Positions 1 to 11,600 of a stretch of DNA of 64,000 nucleotides are shown here, one piece after another (positions within the stretch are counted from its first letter, which is position 1; each line of letters starts with the position of its first letter). The stretch is from Opitutales bacterium (GTDB lineage: Bacteria > Verrucomicrobiota > Verrucomicrobiia > Opitutales > Coraliomargaritaceae). The position numbers and the translations under genes were made by a program. Where the stretch lies: assembly GCA_018607135.1 (NCBI GenBank), contig JABBCA010000042.1:1-64000 (forward strand), written 5' to 3'. The notes beneath the pieces were generated by a model. It made no database searches. It worked only from the letters and a program-made list of their open reading frames with translations, and was not told the origin of the DNA.

Positions 1-247
1 TTATTCGCATATAAACAATATGTTTGCTTGTGAAACAATGCTCGATCAGTATTTTATCAATAACAATACATGACTTATCTTGGACCTATTTGTCACTGTT
101 TGGAATCTTCTTCGCCGTAGAGTCTAAGCACCGCTTTCTTTATCTCAAAAGCTTTCGCGTTAAAGAAGGGTTTATGGTCTCATCATTACCTTGCTTACAA
201 GAAGTCAGTTCAAGGTGCTCTTTAATAATTTAATGCCCTATTCAAAT

Positions 248-1252
248 ATGAGAATTAAATCTGCCTGCTTAATCGTTGCCTCCTGTTTAGTTGTTTTTTT
301 AAGTGGCTGCAAGACCACGCCCCGTTCGAGCGTTGAATTACGCGAGGAGTTTGTCGACTGGAGTTTCGGAATGTTCATCCACTTCAATGTAGCTACGTTC
401 AACGAACGCGAATGGGCCAATGGTTATGAAGATCCTGTGACGTTTGCGCCGGGTCAATTGGACTGTGAACAATGGGCTGAGGCCGCCGCCGCAGCTGGCA
501 TGCAATACGCGGTTCTAACAGTCAAGCATACTGGAGGGTGGTGTTTATGGGATAGTGCCCACACCGAATCTCATGATATGACCGCTTTTAACAATTACCA
601 TGATGGTCAAGGCGACATCGTTCGTGAATTCGTCGATGCTTTTCGTGCCAAGGGCATTAAAGTGGGGCTCTATTACTGCATGCCCGGCAATTATAACGGC
701 AAGTGGGGCAACGAGCTCTTGGCAGGACAAGAGAGCCTCGAGGGGATGCCTCCTGAAGCAAAGGGGCAGCATGTTGAGTTTATCAAAAAACAGCTTACAG
801 AGCTGCTCACCCAATATGGTGTGATCGATTTGGTTTGGTTTGACCAAGTGAACAAGCCCACAGTGAAAGCGCACATCCCAGAGCTTATACGTCACGTAAA
901 AGCTCAACAGCCGGAATGTCTCGTCGTCGCCAACAACACACATGATTTTTCCCGAACTGATATTTATAGTTACGAATACCCGTTCATGAAATCGCGGGAT
1001 ATCTCGCGTGCGCTTCCGCCCGTGGGCAATCAAAATGCCGGCGAAGTCTCTGACTATCTTGGGCCAGCATGGTTCTGGAAAGAAGATGTCGAGTGGACAT
1101 TGAAAAGCGCCGAAGAGGTTGTTGAAGTCTTGCAACTTTGCAACGATCGCAAAGCCACCTATCTTCTGAATGTCGCACCTGACACCACTGGTTTGATTCC
1201 TGAAAAGACGGTTCAGCGTTTGAAGGAGATCGGAGCACTCGTCGCGGAATAA
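248..1252 (+). CDS. Alpha-L-fucosidase-like (GH29) lipoprotein
   Basis: ATG at 248 gives MRIKSACLIVASCLVVFLSGCK (lipobox). GH29-like motifs FGMFIHFN, MQYAVLTVKHTGGWCLWDS, IKVGLYYC, DLVWFDQ, ATYLLNVAPDTTG. Confidence 0.8.
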   Translation: MRIKSACLIVASCLVVFLSGCKTTPRSSVELREEFVDWSFGMFIHFNVATFNEREWANGYEDPVTFAPGQLDCEQWAEAAAAAGMQYAVLTVKHTGGWCLWDSAHTESHDMTAFNNYHDGQGDIVREFVDAFRAKGIKVGLYYCMPGNYNGKWGNELLAGQESLEGMPPEAKGQHVEFIKKQLTELLTQYGVIDLVWFDQVNKPTVKAHIPELIRHVKAQQPECLVVANNTHDFSRTDIYSYEYPFMKSRDISRALPPVGNQNAGEVSDYLGPAWFWKEDVEWTLKSAEEVVEVLQLCNDRKATYLLNVAPDTTGLIPEKTVQRLKEIGALVAE

Positions 1253-1267
1253 AGAATACCCCAGATA

Positions 1268-2344
1268 ATGAACGTCGATTACAAGCCTGAGCTGCCCGAA
1301 GAAACTCACCCGATTGTAATTATCGGAGCGGGTAGTATTGTGCGTGACGCCCATCTGCCTGCCTACAGTCAGGCAGGCTTCAAGGTTCACGGCATCTGGA
1401 ATCGCTCGCCCGATCCGGCTCGAACACTGGCGGAGGAATATGGAATCTCACACGTTTACGAGAGCTACGAGCAAGCGCTGGCCGAAGCACCCGAGGGCAC
1501 CATTTGGGATCTGACTCTCCCTGCGAATCTGTTTGTAGAGTATTTGGAAAAACTGCCAGATGGTGCTCCCGTGCTGATCCAGAAGCCGATGGGTGAAAAT
1601 ATCGACGAGGCCAAACAGATCCTCGAAGTCTGCCAGCGTAAAAAGTTGCGGGCCGCGATAAACTTTCAGATGCGCTTCGCGCCCTTCATCATGGCAGCAA
1701 AAGACCTCATCGACCGGGGAGTCATTGGGGAGTTGCGCGATGTCGAAGCGCGGATTACATCCTACACACCGTGGGATCACTTTCCCTTTCTCCAACACGT
1801 GCCAAGGCTGGAGATCGTTTATCACAGCGTCCATCATATCGATTGTATCCGCAGCTTTCTCGGAGATCCGAGTGGCGTCTACGCTAAGACGCTGACCTAC
1901 CCAGAGTTGCCCGATCTGCCCGAGACGCGCTCATCGATCATTCTCGACTACGGGCAAACCGTGCGTGCCAACATTCAAACCAACCATTCTCATCGCTACG
2001 GATCCAAGCACCAAGAAAGTTATTTTAAGTGGGAGGGGACTAAGGGTGCGATTAAAGCCCGCATGGGTCTGCTCATGAACTATCCAAAAGGGGCGCCGGA
2101 CTGTTTCGAGTATTGCCAATTAAACGAGGATGGCACACCTGGCGAATGGCAGGAGATCGCGCTCGAAGGCTCTTGGTTTCCCGAGGCGTTTATCGGTGCG
2201 ATGGCTCAGGTAATGCGCCACGTCGAGGGTTCATTGGATACGATGCCGACCTCGGTCGAAGATGCCTTGAAAACGATGGCCTGCGTTGAAGCGGCCCACA
2301 CCTCATCGCGAGACGGCGGTGTGCCGATCAACCAATATCTTTAA
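1268..2344 (+). CDS. Gfo/Idh/MocA family oxidoreductase
   Basis: N-terminal IVIIGAGSIVRDAHLPAYSQAGFKVHGIWNRS Rossmann motif; VLIQKPMGENIDEA (EKP-like) motif; 358 aa. Confidence 0.9.
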   Translation: MNVDYKPELPEETHPIVIIGAGSIVRDAHLPAYSQAGFKVHGIWNRSPDPARTLAEEYGISHVYESYEQALAEAPEGTIWDLTLPANLFVEYLEKLPDGAPVLIQKPMGENIDEAKQILEVCQRKKLRAAINFQMRFAPFIMAAKDLIDRGVIGELRDVEARITSYTPWDHFPFLQHVPRLEIVYHSVHHIDCIRSFLGDPSGVYAKTLTYPELPDLPETRSSIILDYGQTVRANIQTNHSHRYGSKHQESYFKWEGTKGAIKARMGLLMNYPKGAPDCFEYCQLNEDGTPGEWQEIALEGSWFPEAFIGAMAQVMRHVEGSLDTMPTSVEDALKTMACVEAAHTSSRDGGVPINQYL

Positions 2345-2349
2345 TACAT

Positions 2350-3459
2350 ATGGAAACCACAGTCTTTGCGGGCATCGCCCTTCATGCCGTTGGCGGAATA
2401 TCCGCAGCCTGCTGTTACGTGTCCCAAAAGTGGACGGGGAAGTGGTCCTTCCAGACCTACTGGATTGCGGTTTGTATCGTGGCGTGGTTCATCATGCCAG
2501 TGGTGGTGGCTGGATTTACCACACCTGATTTGTGGGGAGTGCTTACCAGTTGCCCGCCAGAGACGGCTTGGAAAATTACCCTGCTGGGCGCAGCCTACGG
2601 ATTCGGCGGCATGGCCTTTGGGGTGGCGATTCGCCATATCGGCTTTTCATTGACCTACGCGATTGCGATCGGGATTTCGGCAGTCTTCGGCACGGTCGTG
2701 CCTGCATTGTTGAGTGGCACTTTGGTCAGCGACTTCCAAAAGCCCGGCGGCTTGGTGGTGCTGTCCGGCTTTGTGCTCTCGCTGGGCGGAGTTGCTTTGT
2801 GCGGACGAGCAGGCTTCATGAAAGAGCGGGAACTGTTGGGAAGCGAGAGCGACAGTCCAAACACGCCCGTGTTTAATATGAAACTTGGGCTCTGCCTCGT
2901 GATCATCGCGGGTGTCCTTTCCGGAGTCTTTGGAGTCGCGGTCGCGGGAGGCGGCGCAATTGATGAGGTGGCGGCAGCCCACGGAGCCAGCGAACAAGTC
3001 AAAGGCTACGCTAAGTATATTTTCATCACGGGGGGCACCTTGCTGACCAATCTCGTATTGTGGGGCGTCGTTCATTATCGCCGCAAAACTTTCCGCGAGT
3101 TCACCAAGATCGAAGGCGGATTTGGTAAACTCAGTTTTTACTACCTGATGGCCATCATCGGCGGGGCGCTTTGGTTTGGGCAGTTTATTTTTTACGAACA
3201 GGGACACGTGCGGATGGGGGATTTCAAATTCATTAGTTGGGGCATCCACATGGCGATGCTCATCTTCTTCAGTTTTGGGGTCGGCTTGGCTTTGCGCGAG
3301 TGGAGCCGCTGCCAACGCCCAACGCTGTTGACACTCGCAGCTGGACTCGCAGTGCTACTCGGATCTTTTGGACTCATTTCATGGGGTTCGCGGATCGGCG
3401 AGAAAGCGGCCACCGTCTCACAAGTCACCTTCGCTGAAAGCATGCCGATTCATGATTAA
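2350..3459 (+). CDS. L-rhamnose/H+ symporter (RhaT)-like sugar permease
   Basis: 369 aa, about 10 hydrophobic segments; RhaT-like start (FAGIALHAVGGISAACCYVSQK) and GFGGMAFGVAIRHIGFSLTYAIAIGISAVFGTVVP. Confidence 0.8.
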   Translation: METTVFAGIALHAVGGISAACCYVSQKWTGKWSFQTYWIAVCIVAWFIMPVVVAGFTTPDLWGVLTSCPPETAWKITLLGAAYGFGGMAFGVAIRHIGFSLTYAIAIGISAVFGTVVPALLSGTLVSDFQKPGGLVVLSGFVLSLGGVALCGRAGFMKERELLGSESDSPNTPVFNMKLGLCLVIIAGVLSGVFGVAVAGGGAIDEVAAAHGASEQVKGYAKYIFITGGTLLTNLVLWGVVHYRRKTFREFTKIEGGFGKLSFYYLMAIIGGALWFGQFIFYEQGHVRMGDFKFISWGIHMAMLIFFSFGVGLALREWSRCQRPTLLTLAAGLAVLLGSFGLISWGSRIGEKAATVSQVTFAESMPIHD

Positions 3460-4636
3460 ACTCAAAGGCATCACATGGAACCACACACGCGGCTTTTTGC
3501 CTCTGGTAGGAATCGCACAGCGCTTGGAGGAGCGAAATCCGGAGATTTGCATTCAATGGGAAAAGCGTTCCTTACAGGCTTTTGCAGATGCACCGATCGA
3601 GGACTTGGCGAAGCAATACGATCTACTGATTATCGACCACCCACATGCTGGGATGTCGGCGGCCAGTGGGGCACTTCTGCCATTGGAACAGATTCTCCCA
3701 AAGGAATTCCTCGCAGATCAAGCCGCGCACCAGGTTGGACGTTCGCACGACACTTATAATTACGACGGGCATCAATGGGCATTGGCAATCGATGCCGCGA
3801 CACCAGTCGCTTTCTGGCGGCCAGACTCTCTGAAAAAACTCGGGGTTTCTCCTCCACAGACTTGGGACGAGTTACTTGAATTTGCGCGCACAGGAAAGGT
3901 GGTGGTGCCCGCCATCCCGATTGATTCGTTGATGAATTTCTATTCTTTGTGCGTGGATCAGAACGACTCACTGTTCCGTTCAAAGGATCAGCTTGTCGAG
4001 CCGGAAACGGGGCGGACTGCCTTGTTACGACTCAAGCAACTCATCGACCTCTGTCCTTCCTCCTGCCTAGAACGCAACCCCATCCGCATACACGAGGCCC
4101 TGCTATCCGAAAGCGACCCAGCTGTCTATTGCCCGTTCGCCTACGGCTATTCAAATTACTCCCGCCCCGGCTATGCACCTGTGCCGCTTCGTTACGGCAA
4201 TGTGGTTAGCGGACCCAGCGGTCAACCTTTCCGCACTACGCTCGGGGGCACAGGACTTGCGATTTCGGCACATTGTCAGCACACGGAGGCGGCCGCTGAG
4301 TTTGCTCGAATGGTCGCTGGTCCGGAAGCACAAGCCGGACTGTTTTTCGATTACGGGGGCCAACCTGGACACCGCAGCGCCTGGCTCGACCCGCGCACAA
4401 ACTCGGCAGCCGGAGATTTTTTCAGCAACACGCTTGAAACACTGGATCGTGCCTACATCCGGCCGCGCTATCATGGCTATATGCATTTTCAAGATGAGGG
4501 CAGCTTGGTCGTCCACGCTTATTTGTCTGGCAAGGCCGATGCTGACACCACGCTTCAAGCGCTGGCTGGTCTTTACCGTGAATCACTCGCGACCGATCCG
4601 CTCGTGGAAACTTTATCAAACGACCGCTGCTCATGA
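3452..4636 (+). CDS. Extracellular solute-binding-like protein without an evident signal peptide
   Basis: Start at [18 protein letters not shown] overlaps the upstream gene by 8 bp. SBP-like features ([50 protein letters not shown]). No hydrophobic leader. Confidence 0.75.
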   Translation: MIKLKGITWNHTRGFLPLVGIAQRLEERNPEICIQWEKRSLQAFADAPIEDLAKQYDLLIIDHPHAGMSAASGALLPLEQILPKEFLADQAAHQVGRSHDTYNYDGHQWALAIDAATPVAFWRPDSLKKLGVSPPQTWDELLEFARTGKVVVPAIPIDSLMNFYSLCVDQNDSLFRSKDQLVEPETGRTALLRLKQLIDLCPSSCLERNPIRIHEALLSESDPAVYCPFAYGYSNYSRPGYAPVPLRYGNVVSGPSGQPFRTTLGGTGLAISAHCQHTEAAAEFARMVAGPEAQAGLFFDYGGQPGHRSAWLDPRTNSAAGDFFSNTLETLDRAYIRPRYHGYMHFQDEGSLVVHAYLSGKADADTTLQALAGLYRESLATDPLVETLSNDRCS

Positions 4637-5775
4637 AACCTTTGGAAGGCCTCACTATTCTCGATTTCAGTCAGTTTCTGGCGGGCCCCTCGGCAGCGAT
4701 GCGCCTAGCCGACCTTGGCGCTCATGTCATTAAAATCGAGCGTCCAAAGACAGGCGATATTTGCCGACAGCTCTATATTTCCAATCTTAAGGTTGAAGAA
4801 GACAGCACACTGTTTCATTCGATCAATCGCAACAAAGAGGGCTACTCCGCTGACTTGAAAAACCCGGATGATTTGGCCAAGGTTAAAAAACTGATCACTC
4901 AGGCCGATGCCTTGATTGAAAACTTTCGCCCGGGCGTAATGGAAAAAATCGGCCTTGGCTGGGAGACGGTTCGCGAGATCAATCCACGCATCGTTTATGG
5001 TAGCGTCACCGGTTATGGTCGGACTGGGCCATGGGCTGGAAAACCCGGGCAGGATTTGCTTGCTCAGTCGATGTCAGGACTTTCATGGCTCAGTGGCGAT
5101 GACGGAGATGGGCCTGTTCCGATGGGGCTGGCGGTGGTGGACCTTTCTGCGGGGGCTCATCTGGTGCAAGGTATTCTTGCCTGCCTGCTGCGGCGTGGAA
5201 CTACAGGTGAGGGTGGTCGCGTCGAAGTCAGTCTTTTAGAGTCCATTCTCGATCTTCAGTTCGAAGTCATCACGACGCACCTCAATGATGGAGGCCTTTC
5301 GCCCGCGCGCAGTGCGGTGCAAAATGGCCATGCCTATGTGAGCGCACCTTACGGCATCTATCCGACCGCCGACCGTCACCTCGCACTCGCGATGGGCTCG
5401 ATTCCCAGACTCGGCGAGCTGCTCGATTGCCCAGAGCTGCTGGAGTTTACCGATCCGAAGAGCTGGTTCGACCGTCGGGACGAGATTAAGACCGTCCTTC
5501 GTGATCACTTGCGCACACGCTCTACCCAAGACTGGCTCGATATTCTGGAGCCTGCGGACATCTGGTGCTCAGACGTTTTTCACTGGTCGGAATTGCGCGA
5601 GACCAAAGGCTATCAAGCCCTCGATATGGAGCAGACGATTCGCTGCCCTGGAGGAACGGAGATTTCCACCTTACGCTGCCCGATTCGTATTGATGGAGAA
5701 ATTTACAAGTCGCCGAAAGGTGCCCCTAGTATCGGTCAACACAACGAGAAAATTGAAACGCACTACGAACTTTGA
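4633..5775 (+). CDS. CaiB/BaiF (family III) CoA-transferase
   Basis: [90 protein letters not shown] overlap with the previous gene. Confidence 0.93.
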   Translation: MKPLEGLTILDFSQFLAGPSAAMRLADLGAHVIKIERPKTGDICRQLYISNLKVEEDSTLFHSINRNKEGYSADLKNPDDLAKVKKLITQADALIENFRPGVMEKIGLGWETVREINPRIVYGSVTGYGRTGPWAGKPGQDLLAQSMSGLSWLSGDDGDGPVPMGLAVVDLSAGAHLVQGILACLLRRGTTGEGGRVEVSLLESILDLQFEVITTHLNDGGLSPARSAVQNGHAYVSAPYGIYPTADRHLALAMGSIPRLGELLDCPELLEFTDPKSWFDRRDEIKTVLRDHLRTRSTQDWLDILEPADIWCSDVFHWSELRETKGYQALDMEQTIRCPGGTEISTLRCPIRIDGEIYKSPKGAPSIGQHNEKIETHYEL

Positions 5776-5779
5776 ACTT

Positions 5780-6301
5780 ATGAAAAATCCAAATCCTGAT
5801 CCGAGCAGTCACAAAGAAATCCCCATCTGGAACGCCGAAGACTGGTATTACGAAGACATCGTTATCGGCAAGCGTATCCGCTCGATTCGTCGAACGATCA
5901 GCGAAGGTGAAAGCATGCAGTTCAACGCGCTGGTCATGGACATGCACCCCTACGTGGCGGACGATATTTTTGCCAAAGAGGAAGGACTCTTTGGTAAGCG
6001 CCTCGTCGCTGGAGCGATGACTTTTAGTGTCGGCCTCGGGCTGGTCGCAACTAACTGCGTCAATGCCTACAGCTATGGCTACGATAAGTTGCGTTTTATA
6101 AAACCAGTCTTCATTGGCGACACGCTCTACACTATCAAAACCGATCTCCACAAGGAGCCCAAGTATGATGAGCTCGGCCTTTATCGGGCTGCTTACGAAG
6201 TCTTCAAAAACGATGGCGAGCTGGTGCTCTATTGTGAGCATATCCAGACCGTGAAATACCGCGACCCGTCCAAATTTGTCAACAAGGAGGCTTCAGAATG
6301 A
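5780..6301 (+). CDS. MaoC-like acyl dehydratase
   Basis: Start at [35 protein letters not shown]...[15 protein letters not shown]...[14 protein letters not shown] hot-dog fold signature. Confidence 0.88.
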   Translation: MKNPNPDPSSHKEIPIWNAEDWYYEDIVIGKRIRSIRRTISEGESMQFNALVMDMHPYVADDIFAKEEGLFGKRLVAGAMTFSVGLGLVATNCVNAYSYGYDKLRFIKPVFIGDTLYTIKTDLHKEPKYDELGLYRAAYEVFKNDGELVLYCEHIQTVKYRDPSKFVNKEASE

Positions 6302-6621
6302 AGCGATACGGAAGCGTTGCCCGCCTGCTGCCGGGAGGCTATGAGGACTATAAGCGCCTGCACGCCGACGCTTGGCCAGACGTTCTCGCCATGATTCAAG
6401 ACTGCAATATTCGCAATTATTCGATCTACCATCACGACGGTTGGCTCTTCAGCTATTTCGAGTATGTTGGGGAGGATTTTGAAGCTGACATGGCAACCAT
6501 GGCCGCCGATGAAACCACCCAGAAATGGTGGGCCGCCGTCACGCCACCCCTAGACTCTTGGGGGCCGCGTGAGGAGGGCAAGTGGTGGCTCGATTGCGAA
6601 GAAGTCTTTCATGCCGGCTAA
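6298..6621 (+). CDS. L-rhamnose/L-fucose mutarotase family (DUF718-like)
   Basis: 107 aa; [47 protein letters not shown]...[12 protein letters not shown]; 4 bp ATGA overlap with the upstream gene. Confidence 0.88.
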   Translation: MKRYGSVARLLPGGYEDYKRLHADAWPDVLAMIQDCNIRNYSIYHHDGWLFSYFEYVGEDFEADMATMAADETTQKWWAAVTPPLDSWGPREEGKWWLDCEEVFHAG

Positions 6622-6679
6622 TTTTAAAACGTTTGGTTTAAGAAGAAACTTAGTTAGAGAAATCATATAGAAAGCATTC

Positions 6680-8206
6680 ATGCGAAAACACTTCACCATA
6701 CTCTTAGCCATTGCTTCGCTGTTGCCGCTCAGTCAGTCGCTGGCATCCGCGAGGATTCCGCAACCAAGCCCGAATGTTCTTATCATCTATGCCGACGATC
6801 TGGGCTATGGTGATCTCGGTTGCTACAATCCAGAAAGCGGAAAGATCCCAACCCCGCATATGGATCGCCTCGCGGCAGAAGGGATGCGTTTCACGGATGC
6901 TCATGCATCGTCCGCGGTCTGCACACCTTCACGCTACACACTTCTGACGGGGCAATACCATTGGCGCTCGCGATTGCAGGATGGTATTATTGGTCTCTGG
7001 GAAGAGCCTCTGATCACGCCTGATCGTCTAACGATAGGAGGGCTTGCACAGCAAAACGGCTATCAGACTGCTTTTATCGGGAAGTGGCACTTGGGCTGGG
7101 ACTGGCCTATTTCGCAAGAGGAACTGCCGCTGTTCAAGACGAAGGGGCGCGGCCGTGACAATGCCGACTTGAATGCCAACGCCACGCAGAAATCTGCGTG
7201 GAGCAAAGCATTCTCACAGCCGATTGGAGGCGGCCCAATTGAACTCGGTTTTGATAGCTATTTCGGAACCGACGTTCCGAATTGGCCTCCGTATTGTTTT
7301 ATCGAAGACGACCGAACGGTAGGTATCCCCAGTGAATATGGTGATCCTGTGCTCTTTGAAAGACACATGGCAAACAAGCAAGGCCCGGCCGTTGAGGGAT
7401 GGCGGCTTGAGCCTATTTTGCCGACGCTCAAGGATCGGGTTGTTGACTACATTGACCAGAGAGCAAAGTCACCGGAACCATTTCTCTTGGTCTTTTCCCT
7501 GACTTCGCCACACACTCCGCTGTCCGTGAATGATGAGTGGAAGGGCGCAAGTGGGCTAAATCCATACGCCGATTTTGTGATGGAAACCGATGCAGTCGTT
7601 GGGCAAGTTCTCGACGCGCTGGAGAAAAGTGGTGCGGCGAAAAACACGCTTGTTCTATTGAGCAGCGACAACGGCTGCGCGCCCTATATCGGTGTCAATG
7701 ATCTCGAAAGTATGGGGCACTTTCCGAGCGGCCCCTTGCGCGGATACAAGTCCGATGTTTGGGAGGGCGGCCATCGCGTCCCCTTCATCGTGCGCTGGCC
7801 GAGCGTAGTTGAGCCGGGCACGGTCAACGACCAGCTTGTGCATCAAGCCGATCTGATGGCAACGCTCGCTGATGTCATGGGTGCTAAGCTCCCTAGCAAT
7901 GCGGGCGAAGACAGTTTTAGCATCTTACCCCTGTTGAAGGGGAGTAACGAGCCTGTGCGCATGCATGCTGTCAGCGCGTCCATCCGAGGCGTCCCGTCCT
8001 TACGGCACGGATCGTGGAAATATATTCCCGCGCCAGGCTCGGGAGGGTGGAGCGATGACGAAAATCCTACCCAAGCTGTTCAGCTCTACAATCTGGCTGA
8101 GGATATTGACGAAAGCAAAAACCTGGCGGCTGATCAACCAGAGCGGGTGGCTCAGATGCAAGCTGTGCTCGACGATCTGATCGCCCGAGGCAGCAGCCGT
8201 TTCTAG
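6680..8206 (+). CDS. Secreted sulfatase (type I, formylglycine-dependent)
   Basis: Signal peptide; [42 protein letters not shown] active-site motif; GKWHLG; SSDNGCAPY. Confidence 0.95.
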   Translation: MRKHFTILLAIASLLPLSQSLASARIPQPSPNVLIIYADDLGYGDLGCYNPESGKIPTPHMDRLAAEGMRFTDAHASSAVCTPSRYTLLTGQYHWRSRLQDGIIGLWEEPLITPDRLTIGGLAQQNGYQTAFIGKWHLGWDWPISQEELPLFKTKGRGRDNADLNANATQKSAWSKAFSQPIGGGPIELGFDSYFGTDVPNWPPYCFIEDDRTVGIPSEYGDPVLFERHMANKQGPAVEGWRLEPILPTLKDRVVDYIDQRAKSPEPFLLVFSLTSPHTPLSVNDEWKGASGLNPYADFVMETDAVVGQVLDALEKSGAAKNTLVLLSSDNGCAPYIGVNDLESMGHFPSGPLRGYKSDVWEGGHRVPFIVRWPSVVEPGTVNDQLVHQADLMATLADVMGAKLPSNAGEDSFSILPLLKGSNEPVRMHAVSASIRGVPSLRHGSWKYIPAPGSGGWSDDENPTQAVQLYNLAEDIDESKNLAADQPERVAQMQAVLDDLIARGSSRF

Positions 8207-8578
8207 TCGCGTGAAACTACTTTCATTTCCTTTTGAGATTGCTTGGGACGCAAAATCCAAAGCGAACGTCCATCATTATTGATAATAATTGAGGGGCCTT
8301 ACATTTTTTTAACAATATCGCAATAGGAATCAGCATGAAGTAATGCAATCTTATTGGTAATAAATATTGCTAAAAGTGCTAATTATAACAAGTTGAAGAC
8401 TTACTAAGTGTGCCACATATACAGCACGACCTAACAATCAGCATCACCTAGGACTGATTCAAACTATCAAAGACGACTCCAGTGTAGTTGTAACACACAC
8501 TCTTTCACCCCTACTTCACCCCCCTTAAAACATTCAATGATCGTGTCTATTCGCTTATTTAAAAAATCGATGGCAAAA

Positions 8579-8608
8579 TCAGATCCTCTTTTTCAATAGA
8601 GGATCTGA
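8579..8608. promoter_or_regulatory. Strong inverted repeat (11 bp arms, 8 nt loop) upstream of the beta-helix protein gene
   Basis: TCAGATCCTCT (8579-8589) / AGAGGATCTGA (8598-8608), perfect arms. Function not shown. Confidence 0.55.
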
Positions 8609-8669
8609 AAATGAGAAAGCGTTCTTTAGAGGGCACGTGATTTTAAATGCGTTTAAACCTACTGATTCG

Positions 8670-11600
8670 ATGCCAATACCCAAACACTTTTTGACCTGCT
8701 TATTGCTGAGCAATTCTATCCTACCAGTATCCGCGCAAGTTTACTCAGATCTTTGGGGATCCGACGGTCAGCTTTGGGATCCGGCCACCAGTCGCCTTGC
8801 AGATTTTACTGATGTCGGCTATATGAACGGTGCTGTTGCGATTCCTGATTGGCCTGTAGGGGTGGATGTAACGGATGCTCAATTTGGAGCGATACCCGAC
8901 GACGGAATCGACGATTCGCAGGCTTTTATCGATGCGATTGCAGCATGCCCTGATAATCACGCTGTTTACGTGCCCAACGGGCGATATACGATTCTTCAGC
9001 AAATCATTCCCGACCGAGATCACTTCGTGCTGCGCGGCGAAGATATGTATGATACAATTCTTTTCTTCCCCAAAAATTTAAACGAAGTCATCATTCAAGA
9101 AATTGGCTATGACCCTTTGGATCCGGATAAGCGTAACACGGGGGCTCCTAAAGGATTTTTCCGAGTGGACGCTGGTATTGAGCGCAGCATCGAAAATTTG
9201 ACCTTCGAGTTCAGGGAACAGCGCAAGATGGGCCATTGGGAGCACAAGGGTGCCGATGCAATTTTCTATGGTGGCACGGCCACGCATAGTTGGGTTCGAA
9301 ACATTTACATCAAAAATGCGGATCATGGTGTTATGATGGGCGGTGCTTCGCAGATCTCGTTTTTAAATTTGATTTTAGACCACTTTATAGGTCGACCTGA
9401 CATTGATGGTTCTTCGGGCACATTACGCTGGGCTGGCCACATAGGTATCAACATGGGAAGCGCAGAAAAGTGTCTCTATCACAATATAGAATTTAAAGGC
9501 AGCTATTTTCACGATTTTGATATTATCAATGTGCCCAATGGAAATGTGGTTTCCAATGTGAAGGGGCCATCTGTCTCCTTACACCATCACGGTACAGGAG
9601 CGAAAAATAACTTATACACGAATGTCGATGCGGGTAGTAACGAATTTTATGGAGAAGGTAATGTGGGCACCAAGACTGTTTCCGACTCCAATCAGCAGGA
9701 AAATGAAACTCACTGGAGAATTTACGCGGAGGAGCCGCTTCTCTCTGGTGGCATCCCATTGACTACTCAAAATAACCATGTGTTTGTGGGATACGGAGCC
9801 GATGTGGACACTACCATAACGCCGACTCTGTGGCAGGAGAGTATCGATCCGGCTGAGCTCTACCCACAAAATATATACCTTGCGCAGCTACAGCACCCGA
9901 GCATTCAAAAGCCATTGCCTGAGGCCGCGCCGTCTCAACCACCGTCCGCTTTCACTGGAGACTTGGTTTGCATCAATTCAGTCGAGAATAACCGCACTAG
10001 ATCCTCAGCGCCAGACACAGTGCAGGATTTCACTTCGAATACATTTTCCAGCACAGACGACCTTTTCTTTAAGTTTGATTTAAGCGGTTTGAGTCTTGAT
10101 TCAATTGCACATGTTCGACTGCGCGTGACCTCGGTTAAATTTATCAATGCTCCGTTGTCGATCGCGGCCTACTCTGCAGGCGATACATGGTCGCAAGACA
10201 GTTTGACCTATAATAATCAACCATCAGCTATCGCAGAATTGGATGTCGTTGAAATCACTGAAGACTCCACAGCCCAAGTTTTAGAATTCGATGTCACGCA
10301 GTTTGTTCAAAGCGAATACGCAGGGGACAAGGTAGTGACATTATCATTAAAAAGAACTTCTGGAGATGGCTTTTTGAGTAGCATTCGTGGCAACTATAGC
10401 GGACTCGCTCCCGAATTACTAATCGAGCAGGTGCCCTCACCAGTCCCTGGTGCTCCCTCGGCACCGGAGGGTATGAAGGCAGAAAGCTTAATCGGCAATA
10501 TTCGTCTAGATTGGGACGACAATCCAGAATCTGATGTGGCGACTTATAATGTATACCGCAGTGTGACCTCTTCGGGTCTAAATGATTACAGCTATCCGAT
10601 CGCTACAGGCTTAGTCACCAGCGATTTTGTCGATATTGATTCAGTGGGTAACTGGAGGGTCGGATTGATGCAAAATGACCAAGTGTATTTCTACCGAGTG
10701 ACTGCGGTCGACTCTCATGGATACGAGTCTGAGAGTAGTGCCGAGTTTGTGGGTGTGCCTTTGGATCCAGCGAATAATCCACCTGCTTTCGATGAGTCGG
10801 TAATTTCACTACCTGCGGGTAAAGAAGGTCAACTCTACACAGATACCTTAGCGAGTGGTGCGAGCGATACTGAGGGGGACGACATGTATTTCTTCAAGGT
10901 CGATGGGCCGAGCTGGCTAACGGTCGCCTACGATGGAAGTTTGAGCGGCACTCCACAGTTGACTGATGCGGGCCTAAACCGTTTTACCGTGCAAATCACC
11001 GCTCTCGGTGGCCGTGACGAGGTCGAAGTCGAAATATTGGTCGATGCAAACACTGTTTTTCCCGGGCCACCTCAGACACCTCTTGGCTTCAGTGCGAGAG
11101 TGGGGGATCGTTCGGTCTTTCTCGACTGGGGCGATAGTATTGATATCGATTTTAGTTCCTACACGGTCTATCGCTCAACTCAGTCTGGGAGTATCGGGAT
11201 TGCTCTGGCGGAGGGTTTGACTGGCAGTGATCTTTTAGACTTGGATGTCGAGAACGGGCTGACCTACTATTATCGAGTTCGCGCTTACGACACTGCAGGA
11301 AATACTTCTCTTTATAGTCAGGAAGTGATCGCCCGCCCTATGGCAGATAAGAGTGTTAGCATCGCTGAATACGACTTTACCAGTAGAGACTTGGTGTCTG
11401 TGGATCTTGATAGTTCGTCAATTGCATCCGATTTGAATGATGGCGGCGGTCTTTCATTCGCAATCGAGACGAGAACTTTTGGCAGTCCCGGAACTTTCGG
11501 TAATCCGCCTCCTTCGCTCAGATGGAAAAATGTAGATGCCAATAATGGTGTTATTTTGGATGATGACTATATCAGCTTCACATTATCTGGTGTGACAGAG

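Noticed and set aside
24-233. ORF 24-233 (+), 69 aa
   Set aside because: No recognisable family or ribosome-binding context; overlaps the upstream region of the GH29 gene. Likely spurious.
1357-1378. Inverted repeat GCCTGCCT-ACAGTC-AGGCAGGC in the Gfo/Idh gene
   Set aside because: It codes the conserved LPAYxxAGF segment of the family, so the palindrome is probably a coding coincidence.
545-1390. Long antisense ORF (281 aa) opposite GH29 and Gfo genes
   Set aside because: The plus strand encodes clear conserved proteins; the antisense translation shows no family signature. Same reasoning for antisense ORFs 1448-1837, 2647-3315, 4151-4558, 16187-16540, 16687-17307, 20967-21635, 22749-23132 and others.
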